Made by a program: the position numbers and the translations under genes. A stretch of DNA of 64,000 nt from Acidovorax_G lacteus (GTDB lineage: Bacteria > Pseudomonadota > Gammaproteobacteria > Burkholderiales > Burkholderiaceae_C): positions 1 through 64,000 of the forward strand of contig NZ_BAABEX010000008.1 in the NCBI RefSeq assembly GCF_039540375.1, written 5' to 3'. The notes beneath the pieces were generated by a model, which did not search any database, had not been told where the DNA came from, and saw only the letters and a list, made by a program, of their open reading frames with translations. Of the stretch, positions 16,207 through 24,801 are shown piece after piece (the first letter of the stretch is position 1; every line of letters starts with the position of its first letter).

Positions 16207-17058
16207 ATGAGCCTGAGCTATTCGGTCCCCACGGCGCTGGAGTACTTTGCCATGCTGGTGCAAAGCGACGAGCATTTTCCGCTGCTCGAAGCCGCCGCGA
16301 GCATTGCGCAGGACGAATACCCCGAGCTGGATGTACAGCTGCTGCTGGGTGACATGGACCAGCTCCAGGCCCGGCTGCGCCGCCGCCTGCCCGCCGACGC
16401 GTCGTCTCTGGCGCGGCTGCGCATGCTCAACCAGTTTTTCTACGCAGACCTCGGGTTCGGCCCCAATCCCAACAACTACTACGACCCGGACAACAGCTAC
16501 CTCAATGCTGTGCTGCGCACGCGCCGCGGCATTCCCATCGCGCTGGCGGTGCTCTGGCTCGAATTGGGCCAGAGCGTAGGCCTCCAGGTGCGGGGCGTGG
16601 CCTTCCCGGGGCACTTTCTGGTCAAGGTGCTGCTGCCCAAGGGGCAGGTGGTGATGGACCCGCTGACGGGCCAGTCGCTGGGCCGTGAAGAATTGGCCGA
16701 GCGGCTGGAGCCTTACAAACGCAATGCCGGGCTGGTGGACGAGTTCGATGTGCCCCTGGGTCTGTACCTGCAGGCGGCCACGCCGCGCGACATCCTGGCG
16801 CGCATGCTGCGCAACCTCAAGGAAATCCACCGCGCGCAGCAGGACTGGCAGCGCCTGACGGCCGTGCTCGACCGGCTGGTGATCTTGCTGCCGCAGGGCT
16901 GGGGCGAGCGGCGCGACCGCGGCCTGGCCCTGGCCGAGCGCGGCATGGTGCGCGAGGCGATTGCCGACCTGGAGACCTACCTGCGCCACGCCGACGACCG
17001 CCTGGACATGGACGAGGTGGCCGAGCGGCTGGCCGCCCTGCGGCGCCAGAGCCACTGA
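16207..17058 (+). CDS. SirB1 / transglutaminase-like TPR family protein
   Basis: This 283-residue soluble protein belongs to the SirB1 family. It combines a transglutaminase-like N-terminal region with helical, TPR-like repeats near the C-terminus. The visible blocks are LNQFFYADLGFGPNPNNYYD, an SYLNAVLRTRRGIPIALAVL segment, and VGLQVRGVAFPGHFLVKV. The C-terminal part GLALAERGMVREAIADLETY is the TPR-like segment. Its role is unsettled; the family name comes from a Salmonella invasion locus and does not establish function here. It lies between murJ and ppk2 on the same strand, but with gaps of 60 and 90 bp, so one operon is only possible. Confidence 0.87.
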   Translation: MSLSYSVPTALEYFAMLVQSDEHFPLLEAAASIAQDEYPELDVQLLLGDMDQLQARLRRRLPADASSLARLRMLNQFFYADLGFGPNPNNYYDPDNSYLNAVLRTRRGIPIALAVLWLELGQSVGLQVRGVAFPGHFLVKVLLPKGQVVMDPLTGQSLGREELAERLEPYKRNAGLVDEFDVPLGLYLQAATPRDILARMLRNLKEIHRAQQDWQRLTAVLDRLVILLPQGWGERRDRGLALAERGMVREAIADLETYLRHADDRLDMDEVAERLAALRRQSH

Positions 17059-17148
17059 CGCTGCGGCGCTGGCCAGCCTGGGGCGTTGTAACGCGGATGT
17101 CACCGCGCGCATGGACGATGCGCTGTCCTGCCCTTTTTCGCGCACACC

Positions 17149-18063
17149 ATGCTCCTGCCCACGCTATCCGATGCGTCCGACCCCTTTCAGCGCCTGACCG
17201 AAGAACTGCTCGACGGCTATGACGAAGCCATCGAGCTGGAGGCCGAGGACTGGCCCGAGCTGGCCCACCACGCCGACACTGAAGCCGCGCGCAATGCCCG
17301 TCGGGAATACTTTCGCGAGCTGTTTCGCCTGCAGGGCGAGCTGGTCAAGCTGCAGGACTGGGTGCAGCACGCGCGGCAGAAGGTCGTGATCCTGTTCGAG
17401 GGCCGCGATGCGGCGGGCAAGGGCGGGGTGATCAAGCGCATCACCCAGCGCCTGAACCCCCGGGTGGTGCGCGTGGCCGCACTGCCGGCCCCCAACGACC
17501 GGGAGCGCACGCAGTGGTATTTCCAGCGCTACGTGGCCCACCTGCCGGCCGCCGGGGAGATGGTGCTGTTCGACCGCAGCTGGTACAACCGCGCCGGGGT
17601 AGAGCGGGTGATGGGGTTCTGCTCCGACGACGAATACGAAGAGTTCTTCCGGGCGGTGCCGGAGTTCGAGAAGATGCTCGTGCGCTCCGGCATCCGGGTG
17701 CTCAAGTACTGGTTCTCCATCACGGACGAAGAGCAGCATCTGCGGTTTCTGGGGCGCATCCACGACCCGCTCAAGCAGTGGAAACTCAGCCCCATGGATC
17801 TGGAGAGCCGTGTGCGCTGGGAGGCCTACACCAAGGCCAAGGAAATCATGCTGGAGCGCACGCATATCCCCGAGGCGCCCTGGTGGGTGGTGCAGGCCGT
17901 GGACAAGAAGAAAGCGCGCCTGAACTGCATGGCCCACCTGCTCGACCAGTTGCCCTACCACGACGTGCCGCACCCGCCGGTGGTACTGCCCGAGCGGGTG
18001 CGCAACCCGGAGTATTTCCGTCAGCCGGTGCCATCCAGCATGCTCGTGCCCGAGCGCTACTGA
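17149..18063 (+). CDS. ppk2: polyphosphate kinase 2
   Basis: PPK2 transfers phosphate between polyphosphate and nucleotides, usually preferring NDP/NTP formation. The 304 residues form a single PPK2 domain. Walker A is GRDAAGKGG at 85-93, and the Walker B/lid motif is FDRSWYNRAGVERVMGFC with Asp142. WFSITDEEQHLRFLGRIHDP and VQAVDKKKARLNCMAHLL are also family signatures. The start ATG at 17149 gives a normal acidic N-terminal extension. Its stop overlaps that of the convergent GlxA-type regulator by 7 bp. Whether it is class I, II or III cannot be set from sequence by eye. Confidence 0.94.
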   Translation: MLLPTLSDASDPFQRLTEELLDGYDEAIELEAEDWPELAHHADTEAARNARREYFRELFRLQGELVKLQDWVQHARQKVVILFEGRDAAGKGGVIKRITQRLNPRVVRVAALPAPNDRERTQWYFQRYVAHLPAAGEMVLFDRSWYNRAGVERVMGFCSDDEYEEFFRAVPEFEKMLVRSGIRVLKYWFSITDEEQHLRFLGRIHDPLKQWKLSPMDLESRVRWEAYTKAKEIMLERTHIPEAPWWVVQAVDKKKARLNCMAHLLDQLPYHDVPHPPVVLPERVRNPEYFRQPVPSSMLVPERY

Positions 18064-19118
18064 GCCACTCCGCGAACGGCGGGCTGATGTCTCTGCGCAG
18101 ACGGTGCGCCCGATGGCGTACCGGGCCGTTCGAAATGGCGCCATGCCCGGCGCAACTGCGTGTCCGATGCAAACCCTGCGGCCTCGGCTGCCTGCGCCAC
18201 TCCCATGCCCGCCTGCAACGCGGCTTCTGCTGCGGCCAGGCGAATGCGCCGCAGGTAGGCCAGTGGCGCAATGCCCGCATGCTCGTCAAACAGCCGCGCC
18301 AGATGGCGGGGCGACGTGCAGGCCACGCGCGCCATGGTGGGGACGTCCCATGCATCCTGCGGGCGCTGGCTGACGGCGTCTTGCACCCTGTGCAGCGCTG
18401 CGTGCAGGTGGTTGCGGTGGTGCAGAAATGGCGACAGCTCCGGGTCTTGGGGCCCCCGGCGCAACGCCACTACCATGGTCTGGGCCACCTGCGCCGCCAG
18501 GGCCGGGCCACCGTGCTGGGCAATGCGGTGCAGCATGAGGTCGATGCCTGTGGTCACCCCGGCGCTGCTGTGCAGCGGTCCGTCGCTCACAAACACGCGG
18601 TTGGCTGCCACGTCGCAGCAGGGCTCGACTTCTGCGAGTTCGTCCAGGTGCTGGTGGTGGGTCGTGGCGCGGCGGCCCGCCAGCAGTCCTGCATGCGCCG
18701 CCAGCACCGAGCCTGCACACACCGTCACCAGTTCCAGGCGCCCCAAGTCCAGACGCAGGCCGCGCAGCCAATGCAGCAGCGCCCGAGCGGCGGGCGTCTG
18801 CGTGTCGATGCGTTGGCCGGGCAGTCCGATCAGCACCACCCAGGCGGTCTCGGGCAAGGTCTCGGGCAGGGGCTCCAGTCCCGCGAGCATCACGCCCACC
18901 GAGGTCACCGCATCGCTCGATGGCCCCGCAAAGTGCTGCACAAACAGGGCTTCCTGCCCCTGTTGCAGACGGATCTGGTTGGCAATGCGCAGCGCCTCGG
19001 CGGGGCCAGCCCAGTCGAGCACCAAGCTGCCAGGTAGCAGGACGAAATACACATGCACCAGACCCTGGGCCTCAGCGCCGGGGGCGGCCGACGTGGTGCT
19101 GCGAGGCGGCGGCTTCAT
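18057..19118 (-). CDS. GlxA-family AraC-type transcriptional regulator
   Basis: A regulator of 353 residues with an N-terminal DJ-1/PfpI-like domain (~10-195) and a C-terminal AraC helix-turn-helix domain (~235-335). The DJ-1 part has VYFVLLPGSLVLDWAGPAEAL and VTVCAGSVLAAHAGLLAGR, so the nucleophile-elbow Cys position is kept. The HTH part reads MARVACTSPRHLARLFDEH and later GVAQAAEAAGFASDTQLRRA. The start at 19118 is chosen because ATG overlaps the stop of the preceding gene (ATGA). It is the last gene of a three-gene operon with a stand-alone DJ-1 protein and a nitrilase-like protein, so it probably controls that operon. Confidence 0.9.
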   Translation of the reverse strand: MKPPPRSTTSAAPGAEAQGLVHVYFVLLPGSLVLDWAGPAEALRIANQIRLQQGQEALFVQHFAGPSSDAVTSVGVMLAGLEPLPETLPETAWVVLIGLPGQRIDTQTPAARALLHWLRGLRLDLGRLELVTVCAGSVLAAHAGLLAGRRATTHHQHLDELAEVEPCCDVAANRVFVSDGPLHSSAGVTTGIDLMLHRIAQHGGPALAAQVAQTMVVALRRGPQDPELSPFLHHRNHLHAALHRVQDAVSQRPQDAWDVPTMARVACTSPRHLARLFDEHAGIAPLAYLRRIRLAAAEAALQAGMGVAQAAEAAGFASDTQLRRAWRHFERPGTPSGAPSAQRHQPAVRGVAQ

Positions 19119-19744
19119 GGAAAGGGATGCCATGGGGTGTCCATCTGGCGCGCTGTGCGCTCAGCCAGCGCGGCCCCGGCCAGGCGGCTGACCAGATGCA
19201 GCGCCATGTCGATGCCCGCGCTGATGCCCGCCGAGGTCACCAGCGGTCCTTGGTCCACCCAGCGGACGCCTTCGCGCACGTCCAGCCCGGGGTACTGCGG
19301 GCGCAGGTCGGCCAGGTCTTCCCAGTGCGTCGTCACTGGGCCGCTGCGCAGCACGCCCGCGGCCGCCAGGATGAAGGCCCCGGTGCACACCGAAGCAGTG
19401 ATGCGGGCGTGTTGCGCTGCACGGGCCACCCAGTCCCTCGTGTCGGGGCAGGCTGCCGCGGCGTCCACCACGCCGCCGGGCACGATCAGCACATCGGGTT
19501 CAGCGGCGCTGGCAAAGTCGGCATCCGGCAGCACCGTCAGGCCAGCGCGGGCGCGCACCGGCGCCAGGGTGCGGGCCACGCACTGCACCTGGAACAGCGG
19601 CTTGCTGCCCGGGGCCAGGCGCTGATGCATGCGGCTGGCGGTGGTGAACACCTCGTAAGGGCCTCCCAGGTCCAGTACCTCGATGTCGTCGAATATCAGG
19701 AGGCTCACCCTGCAGGGCGGGGTGGCGAGGGGGGTGTCAGTCAT
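19115..19744 (-). CDS. DJ-1/PfpI family protein, isonitrile hydratase-like
   Basis: A 209-residue protein made of one DJ-1/PfpI domain. It has VSLLIFDDIEVLDLGGPYEV at the N-terminus and DVLIVPGG, then the nucleophile elbow ITASVCTGAFILAAAG with the probable catalytic Cys, then VTTHWEDL. The THW after the Cys helix and the SAGISAGIDMALHLV segment recall isonitrile hydratase (InhA) rather than chaperone DJ-1 proteins. It overlaps the nitrilase-like gene by 8 bp upstream and the GlxA-type regulator by 4 bp downstream. It is also a paralogue of that regulator's N-terminal half. The isonitrile hydratase assignment is a family-level inference. Confidence 0.85.
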   Translation of the reverse strand: MTDTPLATPPCRVSLLIFDDIEVLDLGGPYEVFTTASRMHQRLAPGSKPLFQVQCVARTLAPVRARAGLTVLPDADFASAAEPDVLIVPGGVVDAAAACPDTRDWVARAAQHARITASVCTGAFILAAAGVLRSGPVTTHWEDLADLRPQYPGLDVREGVRWVDQGPLVTSAGISAGIDMALHLVSRLAGAALAERTARQMDTPWHPFP

Positions 19745-20564
19745 GGGTGTGCGGGTGGGGTGTGAAAGGGGGCTGCGCGGCGTGGGCACCGGTGCTGTGG
19801 GCTGCCTCGAAGACATAGCGGGGATAGGTGTGGCGTGCCCGTGATGGGGCGGCGAAATCCAGCTCGGCTGTGCAGAAGGGCTGCTCGGCGCTGGTGCGCG
19901 CCAGCAGCAGGCCGTCCGGGTCGATGATCCACCCGGCGCCCCCGTAGCAGCCATGGCTGTCCACCCGGTTCGACGAGATGCTGAAGGCACCCGAGCGCAC
20001 GGCGGCCACCGTGCCCAAGGCCAGCCATTTGCCGGTGGTGGCCGCCGCCGTGGCCCGGGGGGTGAGGATGGCCCGGACCCCCTGGTGGGTATAGCCCGCC
20101 AGGGTGTCGAGTGCCCACAGTTCGGTGCAAATGTTCAGACCCATGGGGTGGCCCGCGATGTCAAACTCGGGAAACGTCGCGTCGCCACGGTCCCACCAGC
20201 GTGCTTCCCTGCCCCCGGGCTCATCCGGGAGGTGGTACTTGCGGCGCAGCCTTCGCGCGCCGCCTGCGGGTGTCCAGGCAAAGCCTTCGTTGAAACGGCG
20301 GCCGCAGTCGGTGACGGGCCGGGCCCCGACGACGCAAGCCGCCCCTAGCTCTGGCAAGCGCTGCATCCAGGCGTCGGTTCGGGCCACTGCGGCGCTCCAA
20401 CGTGCGGGGTCGAGTGTGGCGCTTTCCCACACGGGCTCGACCCACGCAAACTCCGGCAGCACCACCAGATCGGGCTGCGCAACTGCGGTGTGTGCGCACA
20501 GCGCACGCCAGGCCGCTTCCATGGCTTCGGGCTGGCTCGGTAATTCACAGACGGTGACTTGCAT
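19737..20564 (-). CDS. nitrilase-superfamily carbon-nitrogen hydrolase
   Basis: A 275-residue member of the nitrilase/amidase superfamily that would cleave a C-N bond in an amide or nitrile. The catalytic triad is recognisable: Glu38 in VVLPEFAW, Lys in LRRKYHLPDE, and Cys in GLNICTELW. The Glu-Lys-Cys order and spacing are right for the fold. The start ATG at 20564 has a good AGGAG ribosome-binding site; longer forms extend into non-coding sequence. It is the first gene of an overlapping operon with the isonitrile hydratase-like protein and its probable regulator. Acting on the formamide made by that neighbour would be a sensible role but is not shown. Confidence 0.88.
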   Translation of the reverse strand: MQVTVCELPSQPEAMEAAWRALCAHTAVAQPDLVVLPEFAWVEPVWESATLDPARWSAAVARTDAWMQRLPELGAACVVGARPVTDCGRRFNEGFAWTPAGGARRLRRKYHLPDEPGGREARWWDRGDATFPEFDIAGHPMGLNICTELWALDTLAGYTHQGVRAILTPRATAAATTGKWLALGTVAAVRSGAFSISSNRVDSHGCYGGAGWIIDPDGLLLARTSAEQPFCTAELDFAAPSRARHTYPRYVFEAAHSTGAHAAQPPFTPHPHTHD

Positions 20565-20897
20565 GGGGGACTCCTGGGGAAGTTCTGCATCACCCTTGCG
20601 AGAATGCCGGGGTGCGGGGCGGGATGAACCGCAAGGCGCTTTGTGCAGCCGATAGCCGCGCGATCGGCAAGAAACGCAACGCAGCCGACCGCCCGAGGCC
20701 GTGCCCGCGCAGACCACAGGGCGTTATGCAGAGCGTCCCTGGGTGCGTGTCCATGCGCTGCAGGCGAGAACAGCCGGGGCAGTCTGTATGGAAGTTGCTA
20801 TCAAAAATATAGCTATTCGTGCTTGATTGGAAAGCACAAGCAGCCCAAAACATACTGTTCCTACGGCGTGCAGCGATCGCGTGCTGGTGGCAGTTGC
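20565..20897. other. 333-bp intergenic region holding palindromic element copy 3
   Basis: This gap separates the nitrilase operon from the isochorismatase-like gene, both on the minus strand. It should contain the promoter of the nitrilase operon. Apart from the 49-bp repeat at 20796-20844 I see no gene, terminator with a T-run, or recognisable operator. Confidence 0.6.
20796..20844 (+). repeat. 49-bp palindromic element, copy 3
   Basis: The arm TGCTATCAAAAATATAGC is followed by the hairpin TTCGTGCTT / AAGCACAAG. Here both hairpin arms carry compensating changes (TTCGTGC pairs with GCACAA), so base pairing is kept while the sequence differs from other copies. It is located downstream of the isochorismatase-like gene. 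Confidence 0.9.
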
Positions 20898-21449
20898 TCA
20901 GGCCTGCAAGGCCTGCGCGACGGTGCGCAGCGTGGCAAAGCGGCCCTGCAGCACGGTGTCTGTGCGCGCCTTGATGTCGGCGGCCCGCAGCGTCTGCCCG
21001 TCGGGTTGCACCATGTCCCAGGTGTGGGTGGCCTCGGTCACGAAGTCCACGCTCCAGCCCAGGTCCGACGCGTGCCGTGTGGTGGTCTCGCAGCACTGCT
21101 CGGTGCGGATGCCGCTGACGATCAACCGGCGGATGCCGTGCCGCACCAGCCACACGTCCAGCCCAGTGCCCACGAGCGCGCTGTGGCGCGACTTGGTGAA
21201 GGTGGCGGCGGCCTCAAAGTCGGCCAGGCCGTCCAGGGGGCGCACCTGGCCCGAGGTGTGCGAGAAGGGGTTGTCGGACGTTTCCGGACCGTCGGCGTGG
21301 AATACGCGCAGCACCGGGATGTGGCGGGCGATGCAGCCCGCAATCAGGGCGTTCTGTGCGGCCAGGTATTCCGGCAGCCCGGCGGGTGTGAAGAAGGGGC
21401 GGTGGCGGAAGGATTCCTGGACATCGATCACCAGAAGACAGGCAGACAT
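20898..21449 (-). CDS. isochorismatase-like cysteine hydrolase
   Basis: A 183-residue hydrolase of the isochorismatase/nicotinamidase superfamily. The triad is visible: Asp in CLLVIDVQESF, Lys in ATFTKSRHSAL, and Cys in SGIRTEQCCETTTRHASDLG. The cis-peptide-bearing VSGIRTEQC segment is characteristic. The ATG at 21449 starts at the conserved MSACLLVIDVQ; the frame is open further upstream but without family sequence. The substrate is unknown. Such enzymes act on nicotinamide, carbamates, N-formyl or N-carbamoyl compounds. It lies upstream of the nitrilase operon on the same strand but separated by 333 bp, so it is probably independent. Confidence 0.87.
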   Translation of the reverse strand: MSACLLVIDVQESFRHRPFFTPAGLPEYLAAQNALIAGCIARHIPVLRVFHADGPETSDNPFSHTSGQVRPLDGLADFEAAATFTKSRHSALVGTGLDVWLVRHGIRRLIVSGIRTEQCCETTTRHASDLGWSVDFVTEATHTWDMVQPDGQTLRAADIKARTDTVLQGRFATLRTVAQALQA

Positions 21450-21561
21450 GGGAGGCTCCGGAAGCGGTTGGAAAGCCCCATTGTCTGGAGTCTGCCGGGG
21501 GTGCGCCGCCCGCAATCCGACCAGGGCCGGTCGTTTTCGGACATTCTGTATCCGGAGCCGA

Positions 21562-22749
21562 TCAGCCCGGGCTGCGCAGGCGCAGGTCCCGCCAGAGCAG
21601 GCCGATCAGGGCCAGCGCTGCAAAGGCTGCCCCGGCCAGGAAGGTGAAGCGCGGGCCCCATTGGTCCCACAGGGCCCCGGCGATCACGCTGGCCGCCAGC
21701 ATCGACAGGCCGCTGACCAGGTTGTAGGCCCCGTAGGCTGTGCCGCGCAGGTCGGCCGGTGCGGATTCGGCCACCATGGCGGCCAGCAGGCCCTGCGTGA
21801 AGGCCATGTGCAGGCCCCACAGGGCCACGCCCGCCCACACCACCCAGCCCTGGCCCGACCAGGCGAGCAGCCCGTCGGCCACGATGAGCGCCACCAGCCC
21901 GGCGGCCAGCAGCCGCGTGTGGCTCACGGTGTCCGACAGCGCGCCCAGCGGGTACGCGCCTGAGGCGTACACCACGTTCATCACCACCAGCACCAGCGGG
22001 GCCCAGGCAAGATGAAGCCCGCCCTGCTGCACGCGCAGCACCAGAAACGCCTCGCTGAAACGCGCCAGCGTGAACACCGCACCCAGCACCACCACCGTCC
22101 AGTAGCCGCGGCCCAGCCGGCGCAGGCTGTCGCGGGTCAGCGGGTGGGTGCGCGCGCTGCCGGGCGGGCGCTCGGGCTCTTGCACGCCCCACACCAGCAT
22201 CACCATGCACAACGCGGCCGGAATGCAGGCCACCCAGAACACGGCACGGAAATCGTTGGCCCACAGCAGCATGAGCCCCATGGCCAGCAGTGGGCCGAGA
22301 AAGCTGCCCACGGTGTCGAGCGACTGGCGCAGGCCAAAGGCTGCGCCGCGGTGGTCGGGCGGGGCCAGGTCGGCCACCAGCGCGTCGCGCGGGGCCCCGC
22401 GGATGCCCTTGCCCACGCGGTCGATGAAACGCGCGGCGACCAGCAGGCCGACGCCAGACGCCAGCGCAAACAGGGGTTTGGAGAGCGCCCCCAGGCCATA
22501 GCCCATCACCGCCAGGGGCTTGCGCTTGCCCCACCAGTCGCTAAGGGTGCCTGAGAACACCTTCACGATCATCGCCGTGGCCTCGGCCACGCCCTCGATC
22601 AGGCCCACGGTGAGCATGCTGGTGCCCAGCACCGTGACCATGAACACAGGCAGCAGGCTGTGGATCATCTCGGAGGAGATGTCCATCAACAGGCTCACAA
22701 AGCCCAGCGCCCAGATGGCCGTGGGCAGGCGAGGGCGCAGCAGGCTCAA
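21562..22749 (-). CDS. MFS transporter
   Basis: A 395-residue major facilitator with about 12 hydrophobic helices. The N-terminal segment LGFVSLLMDISSEMIHSLLP and the helix 2-3 loop GTLSDWWGKRKPLAVMGYGL are typical of an MFS subfamily widespread in proteobacteria. DRVGKGIRGAPRDALVADLA is another conserved loop of that group. It lies 12 bp downstream of purM on the same strand and is probably co-transcribed with it. The substrate is not known, and a link to purine metabolism would be speculation. Confidence 0.9.
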   Translation of the reverse strand: MSLLRPRLPTAIWALGFVSLLMDISSEMIHSLLPVFMVTVLGTSMLTVGLIEGVAEATAMIVKVFSGTLSDWWGKRKPLAVMGYGLGALSKPLFALASGVGLLVAARFIDRVGKGIRGAPRDALVADLAPPDHRGAAFGLRQSLDTVGSFLGPLLAMGLMLLWANDFRAVFWVACIPAALCMVMLVWGVQEPERPPGSARTHPLTRDSLRRLGRGYWTVVVLGAVFTLARFSEAFLVLRVQQGGLHLAWAPLVLVVMNVVYASGAYPLGALSDTVSHTRLLAAGLVALIVADGLLAWSGQGWVVWAGVALWGLHMAFTQGLLAAMVAESAPADLRGTAYGAYNLVSGLSMLAASVIAGALWDQWGPRFTFLAGAAFAALALIGLLWRDLRLRSPG

Positions 22750-22761
22750 AGGGTCGGGGCG

Positions 22762-23808
22762 TCAGGCCACCACGACAGGCGCGCCTTCGCCGCGCTCGGC
22801 AATCGCGCCGATGGCGTACACCTGCTCGCCCTGGGCGCGCAGCGTGGCGGCCGTGGCGTCGGCATGCTCGGCGGCCACCACCACCACCATGCCGATGCCG
22901 TTGTTGAAGGTGCGGTTCATCTCGTAGTCCGAGATGGCGGCCGTTTTTTGCAGCCAGGCAAACAGCTCGGTCTGCGGCCAGCTGCCCTTTTTGAGGTGCG
23001 CGGCCGTGCCTTCCGGCAGCACGCGCGGAATGTTCTCCAGCAGGCCGCCGCCGGTGATGTGGGCCAGCGCCTTGATCGGGTGCTGCGCCAGCGCCGCGAG
23101 CACGCTCTTGACATACAGGCGGGTGGGCTCCATCACGGCGTGGCGGAAGGGCTTGCCATCCAGCGTGGCCGGCAGGTGCGGGCCTGAGCGCTCAATGCAC
23201 TTGCGCACCAGGCTGAAACCGTTGGAATGCACGCCGCTCGATGCCAGGCCCAGCACCACGTCGCCCGGGCGCACGTTCTGGCCGCTCAGGATCTTGGACT
23301 TTTCGACCGCGCCCACGGCAAAGCCGGCCAGGTCGTATTCGCCCGGCGGGTACATGCCGGGCATCTCGGCGGTTTCGCCGCCGATCAGCGCGCAGCCGCT
23401 GAGCTCGCAACCCTTGGCAATGCCTCCCACCACGGCCGCGGCCGTGTCCACGTCGAGCTTGCCGCATGCGAAGTAGTCCAGGAAGAACAGCGGCTCTGCG
23501 CCCTGCACCAGCACGTCGTTCACGCTCATGGCCACCAGGTCAATGCCCACGGTGTCGTGCATGTTCCACTCAAACGCCAGCTTGAGCTTGGTGCCCACGC
23601 CGTCGGTGCCGCTCACCAGCACAGGCTCCTGGTAGCGCTTGGGCACTTCAAACAGCGCGCCAAAGCCGCCGATGCCTGCCAGCACGCCCTCGCGCATGGT
23701 CTTCTTGGCCAGTGGCTTGATGCGCTCGACCAGCGCGTCGCCTGCGTCGATGTCGACACCGGCGTCTTTGTAGGACAGGGGGGTGGGTTGGGGGGCAGAT
23801 GTGCTCAT
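22762..23808 (-). CDS. purM: phosphoribosylformylglycinamidine cyclo-ligase
   Basis: This is AIR synthetase, the fifth step of purine biosynthesis. It closes the imidazole ring of FGAM to AIR using ATP. The 348 residues match the family. The signatures are LSYKDAGVDIDAGDALVERI, VSGTDGVGTKLKLA, VNDVLVQGAEPLFFLDYFAC, GGETAEMPGMY and HITGGGLLENIPRVLP. The start ATG at 23808 gives MSTSAPQPTPLSYKDAG. It is divergent from hda across about 200 bp, an arrangement common in Comamonadaceae and other betaproteobacteria. Confidence 0.98.
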   Translation of the reverse strand: MSTSAPQPTPLSYKDAGVDIDAGDALVERIKPLAKKTMREGVLAGIGGFGALFEVPKRYQEPVLVSGTDGVGTKLKLAFEWNMHDTVGIDLVAMSVNDVLVQGAEPLFFLDYFACGKLDVDTAAAVVGGIAKGCELSGCALIGGETAEMPGMYPPGEYDLAGFAVGAVEKSKILSGQNVRPGDVVLGLASSGVHSNGFSLVRKCIERSGPHLPATLDGKPFRHAVMEPTRLYVKSVLAALAQHPIKALAHITGGGLLENIPRVLPEGTAAHLKKGSWPQTELFAWLQKTAAISDYEMNRTFNNGIGMVVVVAAEHADATAATLRAQGEQVYAIGAIAERGEGAPVVVA

Positions 23809-24015
23809 GGCAGGGGTGTCGGCACGGACCAGCGTGCTTAGCAGACTAAAATTTGTGCGGATTTTACGGGTTGCGCCTGCAGCCCCTGGCGCCTGGCGCC
23901 GCCCCCGCCTCTGTTTATCCCGCTTAATTGCCTGCGGTTCGCACGCCAGTCTCATGACGCTGCCTCCTGTTGCCTTTGTTTCCCGCGCTGGCTGCCGTGC
24001 CGGCCGTGCGCAGCC

Positions 24016-24717
24016 ATGAAGCAGCTGGCCCTGGACATCGGCCTGGCCCCCGGGCCCACGCTGGGCCGCTTCTTCGCGGGGCCCAACGAGGCCGCGCTGC
24101 AGCACCTGCGGCTGTGGGTGGGCGCGGGGCCTGGCCACGCGGCGGTGCGCTCGCCGGTGCCCACCTACCTGTGGGGAGAATCCGGCAGCGGCAAGTCGCA
24201 CCTGCTCAAGGCCGTGCGCGAGGCGCTGCGCGAGCAGGGTGTGCAGGTCGGCTGGCTCGACCCGTCCACGCCGCCCGATGTGGAATTCGACGAGGCCTGG
24301 GCCGCCGTGCTCATGGACGACGTGCACCTGTACGACACCGCCCAGCAGGCGCAGGCCTTCAACTGGTTTGTGAACGCCATGGCCCCGGCCACGGGCACGC
24401 CACGTTGGGTACTGGCCGCAGGGCAGCTGCCACCAGCCGATCTGCCGCTGCGCGACGACCTGCGCACCCGGCTGGGCTGGGGCCATGTGTTCCAGCTGCA
24501 GCTGCTGGGCGAGGCCGAGCGACGCGCCGTGCTGCGCCAGGAGGCCGACGCCCGGGGCATCTTCCTGGGCGACGAGGTGATGGACTACATGCTCACCCGT
24601 TTTTCGCGCGACCTGGGCCACTTGATGCAGTTGCTCGGCCAGCTCGACGCGTATGCGCTGCGCACGCAACGGGCCATCACCATCCCGCTGCTCAAGGCCA
24701 TGCTGGAGTCCGAATAG
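24016..24717 (+). CDS. hda: DnaA regulatory inactivator Hda
   Basis: Hda is a AAA+ DnaA homologue that, bound to the beta clamp, promotes hydrolysis of DnaA-ATP and so limits re-initiation of replication. The 233 residues lack the DnaA DNA-binding domain, as expected. The clamp-binding motif is QLALDI at residues 3-8. Walker A is GESGSGKSH at 54-62 and Walker B is VLMDDVHL near residue 97. The sensor 2 region appears as RDLGHLMQLLGQLDAYAL. It starts a same-strand run of hda, a HAD phosphatase gene, pcnB and folK. Confidence 0.95.
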   Translation: MKQLALDIGLAPGPTLGRFFAGPNEAALQHLRLWVGAGPGHAAVRSPVPTYLWGESGSGKSHLLKAVREALREQGVQVGWLDPSTPPDVEFDEAWAAVLMDDVHLYDTAQQAQAFNWFVNAMAPATGTPRWVLAAGQLPPADLPLRDDLRTRLGWGHVFQLQLLGEAERRAVLRQEADARGIFLGDEVMDYMLTRFSRDLGHLMQLLGQLDAYALRTQRAITIPLLKAMLESE

Positions 24718-24801
24718 CCCCCGCGTTTTCCGACGTTTCCTGTTTTGCTGGCGGCATGCCTGGGCGTGCCGTACTTTTGATTGCCCCTGGAACCCCCGCC
24801 G

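Noticed and set aside
15016..17145. 709-codon minus-strand open frame spanning murJ and the SirB1-like gene
   Set aside because: It covers two genes and their spacer on the opposite strand, is Gln/His/Arg-rich, and has no recognisable fold.
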